Source of the DNA: UBA6770 sp965660875 | GTDB taxonomy: Bacteria > Bacteroidota > Bacteroidia > Flavobacteriales_G > Salibacteraceae | Direction of reading: 5' to 3' | DNA length: 64,000 nt | Assembly (NCBI GenBank): GCA_965660875.1 | Contig: CBFIBQ010000012.1 | Location: forward strand, 23,700-87,699 | Part shown: positions 55,245-62,137 of the stretch, in pieces | How the letters are laid out: each line of letters begins with the position of its first letter | Numbering within the stretch: position 1 is the first letter of the stretch | The notes under the pieces: generated by a model | The model's database searches: none | Told to the model about the DNA's origin: nothing | The model's input: only the letters and a program-made list of their open reading frames with translations | Position numbers and translations under genes: made by a program

Positions 55245-55249
55245 CAGAA

Positions 55250-55924
55250 TTAAAATTGATAGCCTACGAAAAACCAAATGTTGTTTTCAAAAATGTTGCT
55301 CTTTATGGTTGTTCCCCCCAGCTTTGTTTCCTCGATTGGGTCAATACTGAACCTGAACGGTATGGAAAGTCGGTAATACAATCCCTTTACTTTGAATAAG
55401 TCGGTTTCGGTGTAGCTGATAGCAGAACCAAAGGTGAAGGATGAATTTTTGAGCTGTTCATCCAATTGGGTGTGTTGGTACTCGTGTGTGTAATAGCCTA
55501 TCGAAGGACTGAAATATAGTCCTTTTACAAACACAGGAAAATCATAAAACACCTCATAACCTACTTGCTTTCCTATTACATGTTTGCCCTCCACGGCTTT
55601 TGCGAAGTCAGATGAAAGATGCTTTTCGGATAGGTGAAGATTGGTGTAAGCCAGTCTTAAAAGATGGTCATTTTTGAACCGAATACCAATCTCGCTACCC
55701 AGCGATTTGAATTTGTTAAAAGCAGCTTCCCCAAAATCGTAAGCAATAAAAAACTTGATGTTGTTACTTTTGGTTGAATCTTCTTGATTAACCTTCGGTT
55801 CTGAAGAATAGTCGCTATCGATAAATAGGTTCTGAGAATCTTTTGAATTCAATGCCCTATCTTGGGCATTTGCCTGTATGGAGTAAAGTCCTACGAATGC
55901 GATGATTAATAATTTGTACTTCAT
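55250..55924 (-). CDS. Hypothetical outer-membrane-type protein
   Basis: This protein of about 224 residues starts at ATG 55924 (MKYKLLIIAFVGLYSIQANAQ signal peptide), with an alternative ATG seven codons upstream. Strand-rich segments (IKFFIAYDFGEAAFN, IGIRFKNDHLLRLAYTNLHL, YFSPSIGYYTHEY) end in NNIWFFVGYQF, a typical barrel C-terminus with a terminal aromatic. It is co-transcribed with the barrel gene 5 bases downstream. No family is recognised. Confidence 0.55.
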   Translation of the reverse strand: MKYKLLIIAFVGLYSIQANAQDRALNSKDSQNLFIDSDYSSEPKVNQEDSTKSNNIKFFIAYDFGEAAFNKFKSLGSEIGIRFKNDHLLRLAYTNLHLSEKHLSSDFAKAVEGKHVIGKQVGYEVFYDFPVFVKGLYFSPSIGYYTHEYQHTQLDEQLKNSSFTFGSAISYTETDLFKVKGLYYRLSIPFRFSIDPIEETKLGGTTIKSNIFENNIWFFVGYQF

Positions 55925-56040
55925 TAGTTTAAATATTTGAAGCAAAACTATCTGTACACTGCAGGTTGGTCAATCAGGAAAAAGTAGGGTTTAATTCAAA
56001 AAATGGGATTTCATACAAAAGTATGAGTATTGATAATCAA

Positions 56041-56895
56041 TCAGTTACCGGTGAGTAAGATGGTGAGTTCATTTCGAGTCTTTACACCATATTTTTTATA
56101 CACGTTGCTGACGTGGGTTTTGACCGTAGGGAGCGAAATAAAAAGCTGATTGGCAATGTTCTGATAGGTCATGCCCTTGCACAGTAGGGTGGTGATTTCT
56201 TGTTCCCTTTCTGTAAGTGCATAGTTCTTGAAGTGTTGTTCATTAGGAGCTAAGTCATTTTTTAGTAGGGATAACCGTTGTAAGTCGTCATAAATTTTAC
56301 GAACAGCCATTGCGATAAAAGCAAAGTACAGTAGAAAACCTATTTGAAATTGTTGATATTCTTTTTCAAAAGCGTAATGGAAAATGAGGTAAACAGGTGC
56401 CAGTATCAAAAAAGTTAGAGCAAAAACCCTGTTTGATTTCTCCAAATGCTGAAATTGTTGAATAGGTTTGGTTTGCCTGGTGATCAGCATTGATGTCACT
56501 ATAGAAGTAATTAAAAATACAACCACAGCCCACTGGGCAAAAATCATTGTCCCCATAAATTTAGATACAATCACAATAACCGCTAACGCTATTGAAAGTA
56601 CAATATGTATCTTTTTGAATACTGATGGAATGGAATGCTTTTGCTGACTCAAAGTATCTAAGAATGTAGCAATTGCTACCAAGACCATACATAGTAACGT
56701 GGAAATTGTGGTCGTTTTTTCGGCCGGTAATAATGGTGATATGCTCATTGAAATTAGCAGTAGTATCAGCGAAATTGTCAGTCCAATGGTTTCCCGTTTC
56801 TCTAGGTTCTTTTTGTAGCACAGTAACTGTAAAAACAATGAAATTGTTAGAGCTGTGTAGGTTAAAATCAGTATGATATATTCAAATTGAATCAT
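56041..56895 (-). CDS. Membrane-bound LuxR-type transcription regulator
   Basis: This 284-residue protein has six to seven transmembrane helices in residues 1-205, then a cytoplasmic LuxR helix-turn-helix (LTEREQEITTLLCKGMTYQN, SLPTVKTHVSNVYKKYGVKT). Fusing a membrane sensor to a LuxR HTH is a one-component signalling design common in Bacteroidota. Being in the same cassette as two outer-membrane proteins, it may regulate them. There is no receiver domain. Confidence 0.85.
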   Translation of the reverse strand: MIQFEYIILILTYTALTISLFLQLLCYKKNLEKRETIGLTISLILLLISMSISPLLPAEKTTTISTLLCMVLVAIATFLDTLSQQKHSIPSVFKKIHIVLSIALAVIVIVSKFMGTMIFAQWAVVVFLITSIVTSMLITRQTKPIQQFQHLEKSNRVFALTFLILAPVYLIFHYAFEKEYQQFQIGFLLYFAFIAMAVRKIYDDLQRLSLLKNDLAPNEQHFKNYALTEREQEITTLLCKGMTYQNIANQLFISLPTVKTHVSNVYKKYGVKTRNELTILLTGN

Positions 56896-56959
56896 CTTTA
56901 TTTTCTATTAATTTTCAGCAATTATTGGGGTGATATTCATTGGTTTCTGTGTTTATTTC

Positions 56960-57042
56960 AGCTTGCACACAACGTTCCGGCAACTGCGCGTCACGATAGC
57001 TATCGGGATTAATGCGCTGTAGCTATTGTTAGGTCTCGTTTT
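56960..57042. repeat. Cassette-type imperfect palindrome S2 (attC-like)
   Basis: Plus strand: the left end is CACACAACGTTCCGG and the right end TTGTTAGGTCTCG. The inner part has GCGCGT ... ATGCGC pairing and the palindrome CGATAGCTATCG. It separates the LuxR unit from the ClbS/DinB unit. Confidence 0.65.
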
Positions 57043-57539
57043 CATTTCTTCGCTTTCTTAATCAGCTTATATGCCCAATCATAATGACTTGAAGTAGCTG
57101 AAACCAAATATGCTCCCAATGATGTCGTCCCAGTCCATTTATACCTTTTTTTCTCGAACAGTTCTTCATCACTATGCTTCTCAATTAATCGCCTTACCTT
57201 TTCGTAACTTGATTTGAAGTCCTTCTTAGCAGCTTCAAGAGAGATGTCCTTATATTTTCCCCAAATCCACCTGTTTAATTCAGGAGTTGTTTTCCAAGTG
57301 TATCCTTTGGCGGGCATTTCCGGTTTTTTCCTTTTCATTCCGATGGTGTACCAATCAAACATCATTAAATGCCAATGGTGTAGATGCATCAGTACATCTC
57401 GAATATTTCGATTCATTGTTCCTTTCGGAAAATCTGCATTTTGTTCTTCTTTTGACAAACTTTCAATGAACTCCCAAAGAAGCTTAAAGTTCTTTTTACT
57501 CAAATTCAGCAAATCAGCTTTGTTTTTTGGACGAGCCAT
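57042..57539 (-). CDS. ClbS/DfsB-like four-helix protein (DUF1706)
   Basis: This 165-residue protein has four-helix-bundle character with MNRNIRDVLMHLHHWHLMMFDWYTIGM and AYLVSATSSHYDWAYKLIKK; the His residues (HLHHWH, SSHYDWA) are in the positions typical of DinB/ClbS proteins. ClbS protects E. coli from its own colibactin by opening the warhead; here only the family is claimed. It overlaps the 3' end of the upstream DinB-like gene by 26 bases. Confidence 0.8.
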   Translation of the reverse strand: MARPKNKADLLNLSKKNFKLLWEFIESLSKEEQNADFPKGTMNRNIRDVLMHLHHWHLMMFDWYTIGMKRKKPEMPAKGYTWKTTPELNRWIWGKYKDISLEAAKKDFKSSYEKVRRLIEKHSDEELFEKKRYKWTGTTSLGAYLVSATSSHYDWAYKLIKKAKK

Positions 57540-57990
57540 ATATTTTATAAATGTCTTTTAAATGTTTATGAATGTGGTTTGATACTATTTCTAAATGCTC
57601 GCTCCTAGAATAATCACGTGAACCTTTCTTGTAGGGTATTAGTTTTATGCTGTCTATAGATATGAATTCTTCAATTGTGTCTTGAGCAACTTTCAGTCTG
57701 TTGATTAGGTTTTCTATTGATTCGTTTTTTGTTGTTTCAACACTTTGTTTGTTAACTTCTGACAGTTTTCCTTTTAACGGTTTTGGTTTAATGCCCTTAC
57801 CTAAATCCGCAATATTTCTTGCAAAACTCTCGTGCCAATAAGTTAGATGTCCAAGAATGTCCTTTGCATTCCAGAATGCATAAACCATTATATTATAATC
57901 AAGGCCTTTCTCGAAAAAGTCAATAAGCTGTTCGAGTTCATTTCTTAGAATTTCAACATTTGTTTTTATATGATTCTCTTTGTCTGTCAT
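57514..57990 (-). CDS. DinB/ClbS-like helical protein
   Basis: This 158-residue helical-bundle protein has AFWNAKDILGHLTYWHESFAR near residues 38-58 and RSEHLEIVSNHIHKHLKDIY near the C-terminus, the His arrangement of DinB/ClbS-like enzymes. It overlaps the following ClbS/DfsB-like gene by 26 bases and shares its cassette, so two related bundle proteins are made together, perhaps as a pair or heterodimer. Its identity within the superfamily is uncertain. Confidence 0.7.
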   Translation of the reverse strand: MTDKENHIKTNVEILRNELEQLIDFFEKGLDYNIMVYAFWNAKDILGHLTYWHESFARNIADLGKGIKPKPLKGKLSEVNKQSVETTKNESIENLINRLKVAQDTIEEFISIDSIKLIPYKKGSRDYSRSEHLEIVSNHIHKHLKDIYKIYGSSKKQS

Positions 57991-57996
57991 TTCAAC

Positions 57997-58085
57997 TTAA
58001 TGAGAACTAACGGTTCCGTGTAAGGTGTATTAGCTTCCCGCAAGGGGCTGCGCACTCTATTTATTATTTTATGCCGTTTTATTCT
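57997..58085. repeat. Cassette-type imperfect palindrome S3 (attC-like)
   Basis: Plus strand: left end GAACTAACGGTTCCGTG, right end GCCGTTTTATTC. A central hairpin AGCttCCC-gcaa-GGGgct lies between. It is less symmetrical than S2 or S4. Confidence 0.5.
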
Positions 58086-59032
58086 TTTAGTTCTAATTGA
58101 TTATATCTTTCTTTAATTACATTTTTATAGGCAGTTTTCATTTCATCTGATAGGAATGATCGTTCAATCCAATCGGACGCACTTGAATTGATTTTTGTAA
58201 CTCGATTAAGGGCTGCTTTAATCTGTTTAGGAGTCAACCCCAATCCTTCTCCAAACCGTTCAAAATGTTCTCGTTTCAACTTCTTTTTCTTTCCAGCTAA
58301 AGTCAATGCTAGCTCTTCAGTGTCCTCAGGGATTACAATTGCTACATTTAATAGGTCGTAAGCAGGAGACAACACCCATCCAGAAGTATTCTCAATCATG
58401 GAGAAGTTCTTCAGGTGCATATCATTATTTCCGGTGAGAAAAGAGAAAAGAGTTAAGTCAAAGAAATAGGTTTTATCTAACAAGGTGTTACTCGAATAGC
58501 TACCTAAAGCTTTACCAATCTTCTCCATTGAACCTTTGTACTTATCAAATGCTTCTGTGATTTGAAACATATCAATCATGTGAATCTTTTCTCCAATTTT
58601 TGTTCGATCAACTCGTTTTGTTATATAAGACAGTTCTCCAGATAATAACCGAATCAATGATGATGGTACTACTTTAATTCCAAATACTTCTGCCATTCGC
58701 ATGGTTACATGTTCGTTTTCGGGCATTTCGAGATACCTGTCAGAAGGTGGCTTAAGAATATATTGCCCACCTAATGCTCCAACTACTGTTAACCGCGTAT
58801 CTGAATTTTCTTTGGTTCCTTTTGCTAGTGTCATGGATATTTTGGGCTGAACACCTGGGACAGCAACACTTCGCTCTACTACATTTTTTGCAAGTTCATC
58901 CATTTGATCAAGCGAATACTCTATTTCAGGAGGTGATGGTGTTCCAAAGAATTCCATCGAACACTTCTCGTGAAAGTCCTGATCGTCTTCAATCGACTCG
59001 TAACAGTATAAACATCTATGCTTCATCTTCAT
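58079..59032 (-). CDS. HipT-like kinase toxin (HipA core with N-terminal zinc-ribbon)
   Basis: This protein of about 317 residues is read from ATG 59032 (MKMKHRCLYCYESIEDDQDF). The N-terminus has a likely zinc-binding set, C7-x2-C10 ... H21-x2-C24. The HipA kinase follows, with a P-loop-like VPGVQPKIS, catalytic GNNDMHLKNFSMIE (the D-x-H-x-K-N motif, about residue 198) and YDLLN (about 225). The HipA N-terminal subdomain is absent and instead encoded by the upstream gene, the arrangement of HipBST systems, where HipT is a Ser/Thr kinase toxin. Its start overlaps the HipS-like stop by 17 bases. Confidence 0.85.
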   Translation of the reverse strand: MKMKHRCLYCYESIEDDQDFHEKCSMEFFGTPSPPEIEYSLDQMDELAKNVVERSVAVPGVQPKISMTLAKGTKENSDTRLTVVGALGGQYILKPPSDRYLEMPENEHVTMRMAEVFGIKVVPSSLIRLLSGELSYITKRVDRTKIGEKIHMIDMFQITEAFDKYKGSMEKIGKALGSYSSNTLLDKTYFFDLTLFSFLTGNNDMHLKNFSMIENTSGWVLSPAYDLLNVAIVIPEDTEELALTLAGKKKKLKREHFERFGEGLGLTPKQIKAALNRVTKINSSASDWIERSFLSDEMKTAYKNVIKERYNQLELKE

Positions 59033-59351
59033 ATGCAATTGGTTCCACACTCACTGCACCAATACAATTCTTACAAGAAGCCAGCAGTAAACCCATGCGG
59101 TCATTTTTATTGATCTTCCAGTTTTCTGAAGCGATATCCAATAACCATCCTTCAGGTATTAGCCCTTCAAAAAAAGGAAAGAGTCGTTTATCGGTATATG
59201 GTTTATCGGAAACTGGCATTGTGAAAGTGATTAAGTCATTTGGATGATCTTTTACATATTGATCAGTATACTGAAATACATATTCGCCCTCATTTGTTTC
59301 TGTAAGAATACCGGCCAAATAATCTTTATATAACACCTTTCCCTGTCTCAT
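59016..59351 (-). CDS. HipS-like protein (stand-alone HipA N-terminal subdomain)
   Basis: This 111-residue protein shows the couple_hipA signature LFPFFEGLIPEGWLLDIASEN and a final CKNCIGAVSVEPI, which in HipA lie in the first ~110 residues of one polypeptide. Here it is a separate gene between the HTH gene and the kinase gene. In the E. coli O127 HipBST system the equivalent HipS is the antitoxin for HipT; that role is inferred. It overlaps both neighbours (4 bases with hipB-like, 17 with hipT-like). Confidence 0.8.
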   Translation of the reverse strand: MRQGKVLYKDYLAGILTETNEGEYVFQYTDQYVKDHPNDLITFTMPVSDKPYTDKRLFPFFEGLIPEGWLLDIASENWKINKNDRMGLLLASCKNCIGAVSVEPIAYEDEA

Positions 59352-59557
59352 TTATTCAAATCTTTACTATTAACTGGAGCCAGTTCATGTCCAAACATTT
59401 GAAGTACCAGATTAACCTTGTCCATATTTAAATTCGTTTTACCCTGTTCGATTTTACGTACTACAGTCAATGCTACTCCTGCGCGTTCCGCGAATTCTTC
59501 TTGAGTCAGGTTAACTTCCTTTCTCCGATTTTTGACAAACCCTGATAATTGTTTCAT
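59348..59557 (-). CDS. HipB-like XRE-family repressor
   Basis: This 69-residue protein has an XRE helix-turn-helix, LTQEEFAERAGVALTVVRKIEQG (about residues 17-39). A C-terminal helix (LNMDKVNLVLQMFGHEL) probably serves dimerisation. It is the first gene of the HipBST-like operon. Three 20-bp operators with 6-base inverted half-sites and 8-base spacers lie directly upstream, the first touching the start codon, which suggests tight autoregulation. Confidence 0.88.
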   Translation of the reverse strand: MKQLSGFVKNRRKEVNLTQEEFAERAGVALTVVRKIEQGKTNLNMDKVNLVLQMFGHELAPVNSKDLNK

Positions 59558-59656
59558 TATATGTTATTAAATATAACCCTAAGCAAAATTACTAAATTAT
59601 ATGTAATTAGATATAGTTTTGACCTCGGGCGCTATTTTATATGCTTTCAGATATAA
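59557..59656 (-). promoter_or_regulatory. Three operators of the HipB-like repressor, 40 bp apart
   Basis: Plus strand: three 20-bp sites start at 59557, 59597 and 59637: TTATAT-GTTATTAA-ATATAA, TTATAT-GTAATTAG-ATATAG and TTATAT-GCTTTCAG-ATATAA. Half-sites are perfect inverted repeats in sites 1 and 3 and have one mismatch in site 2. The N8 spacer equals that of the E. coli HipB operator (TATCC-N8-GGATA). The centre-to-centre distance is exactly 40 bp each time. Confidence 0.8.
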
Positions 59657-59698
59657 TTAGGGGGTTAAACAGAGTATATTAGGATTATTGAATGTTCG

Positions 59699-59841
59699 TA
59701 AGGTACACAACGGTTGGTACAAGAAAAGTAGGCGATTTCGAAGCTCGAAACTTTCGGTTAAGCTCAAAATTTGATAGGAGCCACAGACATTGATTTTAGT
59801 ACGATTTCGCCTATTTTTTTATACATTGTTGTGCTTAGTTA
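59699..59841. repeat. Cassette-type imperfect palindrome S4 (attC-like)
   Basis: Plus strand: left end GTACACAACGGTTGG, right end ACATTGTTGTGCTTAG. The inner arms AAGTAGGCGA (from 59726) and TCGCCTATTT (59807-59816) pair. About 130 bases long. The core resembles S5 and S6 closely (shared ACTTTCGGTTAA with S6). Confidence 0.75.
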
Positions 59842-60389
59842 TTTTTTCTTGTGTCGGTTTCAAGTATTGAATATTCAAAATTGTCAGACCAACCAGATTT
59901 TAAAGGTAAAACTTGTCTCAGACGTCCTTCTCTTACCATTCCTGCTTTTTCGAGTACCTTAAATGAACCAATATTTCCAACCGCACATCCAGCTTCTATT
60001 CGATGTAATTTAAGGTTTTCAAATCCGAAATTTATTACCGCTATTAAAGATTCCGTTGCGTAACCTTTTTTCCAGTAGCAGGAATGTATTTTAAACCATA
60101 CTTCTCCTCGTTTATATTTTTCGTTTCCAAGTTTAAGTCCAAATAATCCCATAAATTCTTTATTCAACTTGTTCTCAATCGCAAATGTGTAATTCTTTAT
60201 TGTACTCAATTTATTTTCCGCAATCCAAGGTTTAATTGTCTTTTTAGTTTCTTCAATATTTTCTGGAATTCCAAGAGCATTAAACTCGTCAGTTTCAGGT
60301 AAAGAATGTAAAATATGAATCGAATTTAAATCCGAGAGTTCAATCAACCTCAATGTTATTCTTTCCGTTATTATTTCGATTTCGGTCAT
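59835..60389 (-). CDS. GNAT-family N-acetyltransferase (RimJ/RimL type)
   Basis: This 184-residue protein has ITERITLRLIELSDLNSIHIL, then GEVWFKIHSCYWKKGYATES with the acetyl-CoA loop (WKKGYATE) and HRIEAGCAVGNIGSFKVLEK typical of the RimJ/RimL group. The substrate is unknown; cassette GNATs often modify drugs or proteins. The stop codon lies inside the right-hand palindrome end (AAC-TAA-GCACAAC in gene sense), so the gene fills its cassette completely. Confidence 0.88.
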   Translation of the reverse strand: MTEIEIITERITLRLIELSDLNSIHILHSLPETDEFNALGIPENIEETKKTIKPWIAENKLSTIKNYTFAIENKLNKEFMGLFGLKLGNEKYKRGEVWFKIHSCYWKKGYATESLIAVINFGFENLKLHRIEAGCAVGNIGSFKVLEKAGMVREGRLRQVLPLKSGWSDNFEYSILETDTRKNN

Positions 60390-60394
60390 TTTTT

Positions 60395-60538
60395 AAATTA
60401 GGCACAACGGTTAGTAAGTGCAAAGTAGGTGATTGCGGGCTTCAAACTTCTTAAGCCGTTACAACTTTGAAGTGGGTTTCAACGTTTGAGTTTACTATTA
60501 TTTCGCCCATTTTGTCTATACACTGTTGGCGGTAGTTA
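60395..60538. repeat. Cassette-type imperfect palindrome S5 (attC-like)
   Basis: Plus strand: left end GGCACAACGGTTAG, right end ACACTGTTGGCGGTAG. Inner arms AAGTAGGTGA (60423-60432) and TCGCCCATTT (60503-60512) pair with G-T wobbles. The two outer ends do not match each other but match the far ends of their own cassettes. Confidence 0.75.
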
Positions 60539-60967
60539 TTTTTCAGCCACTTCTTTCAATTTTTCTATCACCATTTCCCAACCTTGATTTATATGCTTCA
60601 TCCTTTCGTCATTTCCATCAAAAGTTTCATTTGTGATTATTAGTTGAACCTTTCTATTTTTCTCAGTCAATTCATAAGTCACGTGGATATAATTTTCTGG
60701 AATATCTTCAAGACCAAAATTGGGATCGAAAGTAGAGTATTCGATTTTTGAATATGGTTCAATATTTAAAATGCTTCCTTTTTGAAAAGCCTCATATCCT
60801 TGATAATTTCCTTGCCATGTGATAGAATCCCCTTTGTTCCATTCAGATTCTACACTACAGTTGAACATGTATTCTTTCGTGTATTTTGATTCTGTTAAGG
60901 TACTCCATAACTTTTCTATTTCCACGTCTATCTCAATGCTTTTCTGTGTTTTTAGTTTTTTATCCAT
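60536..60967 (-). CDS. SRPBCC / AHSA1-like START-fold protein
   Basis: This 143-residue protein has an AHSA1-type opening (SIEIDVEIEKLWSTLTESKY), GDSITWQGNYQGYEAF, IHVTYELTEKNRKVQLIITN and a closing helix GWEMVIEKLKEVAEK. The fold binds hydrophobic ligands or Hsp90-like clients, and the role here is unknown. It follows the DUF1697 gene by 5 bases within one cassette. Its stop codon TAA adjoins the palindrome end CTACCGCCAAC. Confidence 0.85.
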   Translation of the reverse strand: MDKKLKTQKSIEIDVEIEKLWSTLTESKYTKEYMFNCSVESEWNKGDSITWQGNYQGYEAFQKGSILNIEPYSKIEYSTFDPNFGLEDIPENYIHVTYELTEKNRKVQLIITNETFDGNDERMKHINQGWEMVIEKLKEVAEK

Positions 60968-60972
60968 TTTTA

Positions 60973-61506
60973 TTACTTGTTCAATTCATTCAATTTTAGA
61001 ACAGTTTTCCAATTTCTTGTTGTCGTATCAACTTTCAGTTGTTTTTCAAAAAAATTGTTGGTCAATTTTGACTCATGATATTTCCCTGTACAAAATATGA
61101 AAACGTCTTTATCTTCAATCTTGAATTTGTCAGGTTCGTAATTAAAAGTTAGAACTTTTTCTATATTTTCTTTTTTCGGCTTTTCTTTCAAAAAGGTCAA
61201 ATGCAGTTGCTTAATATCGGCAACTTTGTCAAAGAAGGGATTGTTGTCTATAGAATTTTCAAGTTCTTTATCCTTTCTCACGATTACAGGAACGTCAAAT
61301 CCATATTTTTTAGTAATCGCTTTCTCAAGGTCGTTTTCCAATTCGGAATTTGGTTTGTCGGAATTAAAAATTAGATTTCCACTTTGAATGTATGTCGTTA
61401 CATTTTTTAGCCCCAATTTTTCGCACATTGATTTTAGGTCAGCCATTAAGATTTTCCGCTTTCCTCCGACATTTATTCCTCTTAAAATTGCGATTTTTTT
61501 GTTCAT
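60973..61506 (-). CDS. DUF1697 protein
   Basis: This 177-residue protein opens AILRGINVGGKRKILMADL and continues CEKLGLKNVTTYIQSGNLIF, the two signatures of DUF1697, a family of about 180 residues without assigned function that is frequent in accessory regions. It is the first gene of a two-gene cassette with the SRPBCC protein. The cassette boundary (GTTGGCGGTAATTA in gene sense) lies about 15 bases before its ATG. Confidence 0.9.
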   Translation of the reverse strand: MNKKIAILRGINVGGKRKILMADLKSMCEKLGLKNVTTYIQSGNLIFNSDKPNSELENDLEKAITKKYGFDVPVIVRKDKELENSIDNNPFFDKVADIKQLHLTFLKEKPKKENIEKVLTFNYEPDKFKIEDKDVFIFCTGKYHESKLTNNFFEKQLKVDTTTRNWKTVLKLNELNK

Positions 61507-61522
61507 TGTGTGAGTTCTGCTT

Positions 61523-61541
61523 TAATTACCGCCAACGTTCC
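61523..61541. repeat. Left half of palindrome S6, split by the IS110-like element
   Basis: TACCGCCAACGTTCC is a left-end sequence of the array type (AACGTTCC as in S2). The continuation of the palindrome is found only after the inserted element, from 61995. Confidence 0.6.
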
Positions 61542-61608
61542 GGCTCGTATGTTTGGATTGGGGCACTAAATTACGGTAAAGAGACTTAACTTAGAATGAT
61601 AAACAGTA
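61542..61608 (+). repeat. 67-bp direct repeat, copy 1 (IS110-like left end)
   Basis: The same 67 bases recur at 63925-63991 with one substitution (G/A), and both copies directly follow an AACG(G)TT palindrome left end. They diverge after AAACAGTA. In IS110 elements this non-coding end can encode the bridge RNA that chooses the target. Confidence 0.9.
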
Positions 61609-61689
61609 CCTAGGTCCAAGGATTTTGAGGCCGAATTAAAAGCGAGCAAAAGTGAAGAAGGAAGTATCGATTACACAAATGGATAAGCA

Positions 61690-61941
61690 ATGAGCAAACA
61701 CTTTATAAAGTACAGTATCGGGATAGATGTTTCAAAAGATAGTCTTTCTATTTGCTCGCGCAAATTGACGGCTGATTTATCAAAGGAATTTGAATTCATA
61801 GATGATCAGTCGAACGATGCAACAGGTTATAATCGGTTGCATAAATGGATGATATCGATTATGGAAGAAGGAATACCTCCGTTGGAATTACTAGAAGCCA
61901 CTGGTGTGTATCATGAAGCATTGGCCATATACTTACGATAG
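61690..61941 (+). pseudogene. Truncated IS110-family transposase (N-terminal part)
   Basis: The 83-residue product contains YSIGIDVSKDSLSICSRK, the first Asp of the RuvC-like DEDD domain, and LLEATGVYHEALAIYLR with the second acidic residue (LEATGVYH). It stops at TAG 61939-61941. A full transposase is 310-400 residues and has a C-terminal Tnp domain with a catalytic Ser, both missing here. It cannot be active. Confidence 0.85.
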
Positions 61942-61994
61942 TGCACCAATAATGGAAATCACTTCCTATATATTAACTAAAATACTTGTTTTTG

Positions 61995-62128
61995 ACGGTC
62001 TAGTATAAGAATAGTAGCGGATTAACAAGCACTAAACTTTCGGTTAAACACAAGGTTTGAAACGAGCTAAAAGCCTTGAATTTATTACTGGTTCGCCTAT
62101 TTTTTATGTACATTGTTGTGCGTTCGTA
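61995..62128. repeat. Right part of palindrome S6 (attC-like)
   Basis: ACGGTCTAGTATAAGAATAG then GTAGCGG pairs with TTCGCCTAT (62092-62100). The right end is ACATTGTTGTGCG. The stretch ACTTTCGGTTAA (62035-62046) matches S4 exactly, so it is the same kind of site as S4. Confidence 0.7.
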
Positions 62129-62137
62129 TTTTATTTT

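Larger units (their letters stand above)
61541..61994 (+). mobile_element. Decayed IS110-family element inserted in an attC-like site
   Basis: The element begins near GGCTCGTATGTTTGG (61542). A 148-base non-coding left end precedes a truncated transposase. The right boundary is inferred at ACGGT (61995-61999), where palindrome S6 resumes in register with S4. IS110 elements have no terminal inverted repeats. Certain IS1111/IS110 elements are known to target attC sites, which fits. At about 450 bp most of the 1.2-1.5 kb element has been lost. A second left end is at 63925. Confidence 0.65.

Noticed and set aside
61690..61941. Intact small protein of 83 residues
   Set aside because: It is the N-terminal fragment of an IS110 transposase; catalytic C-terminal part is missing.
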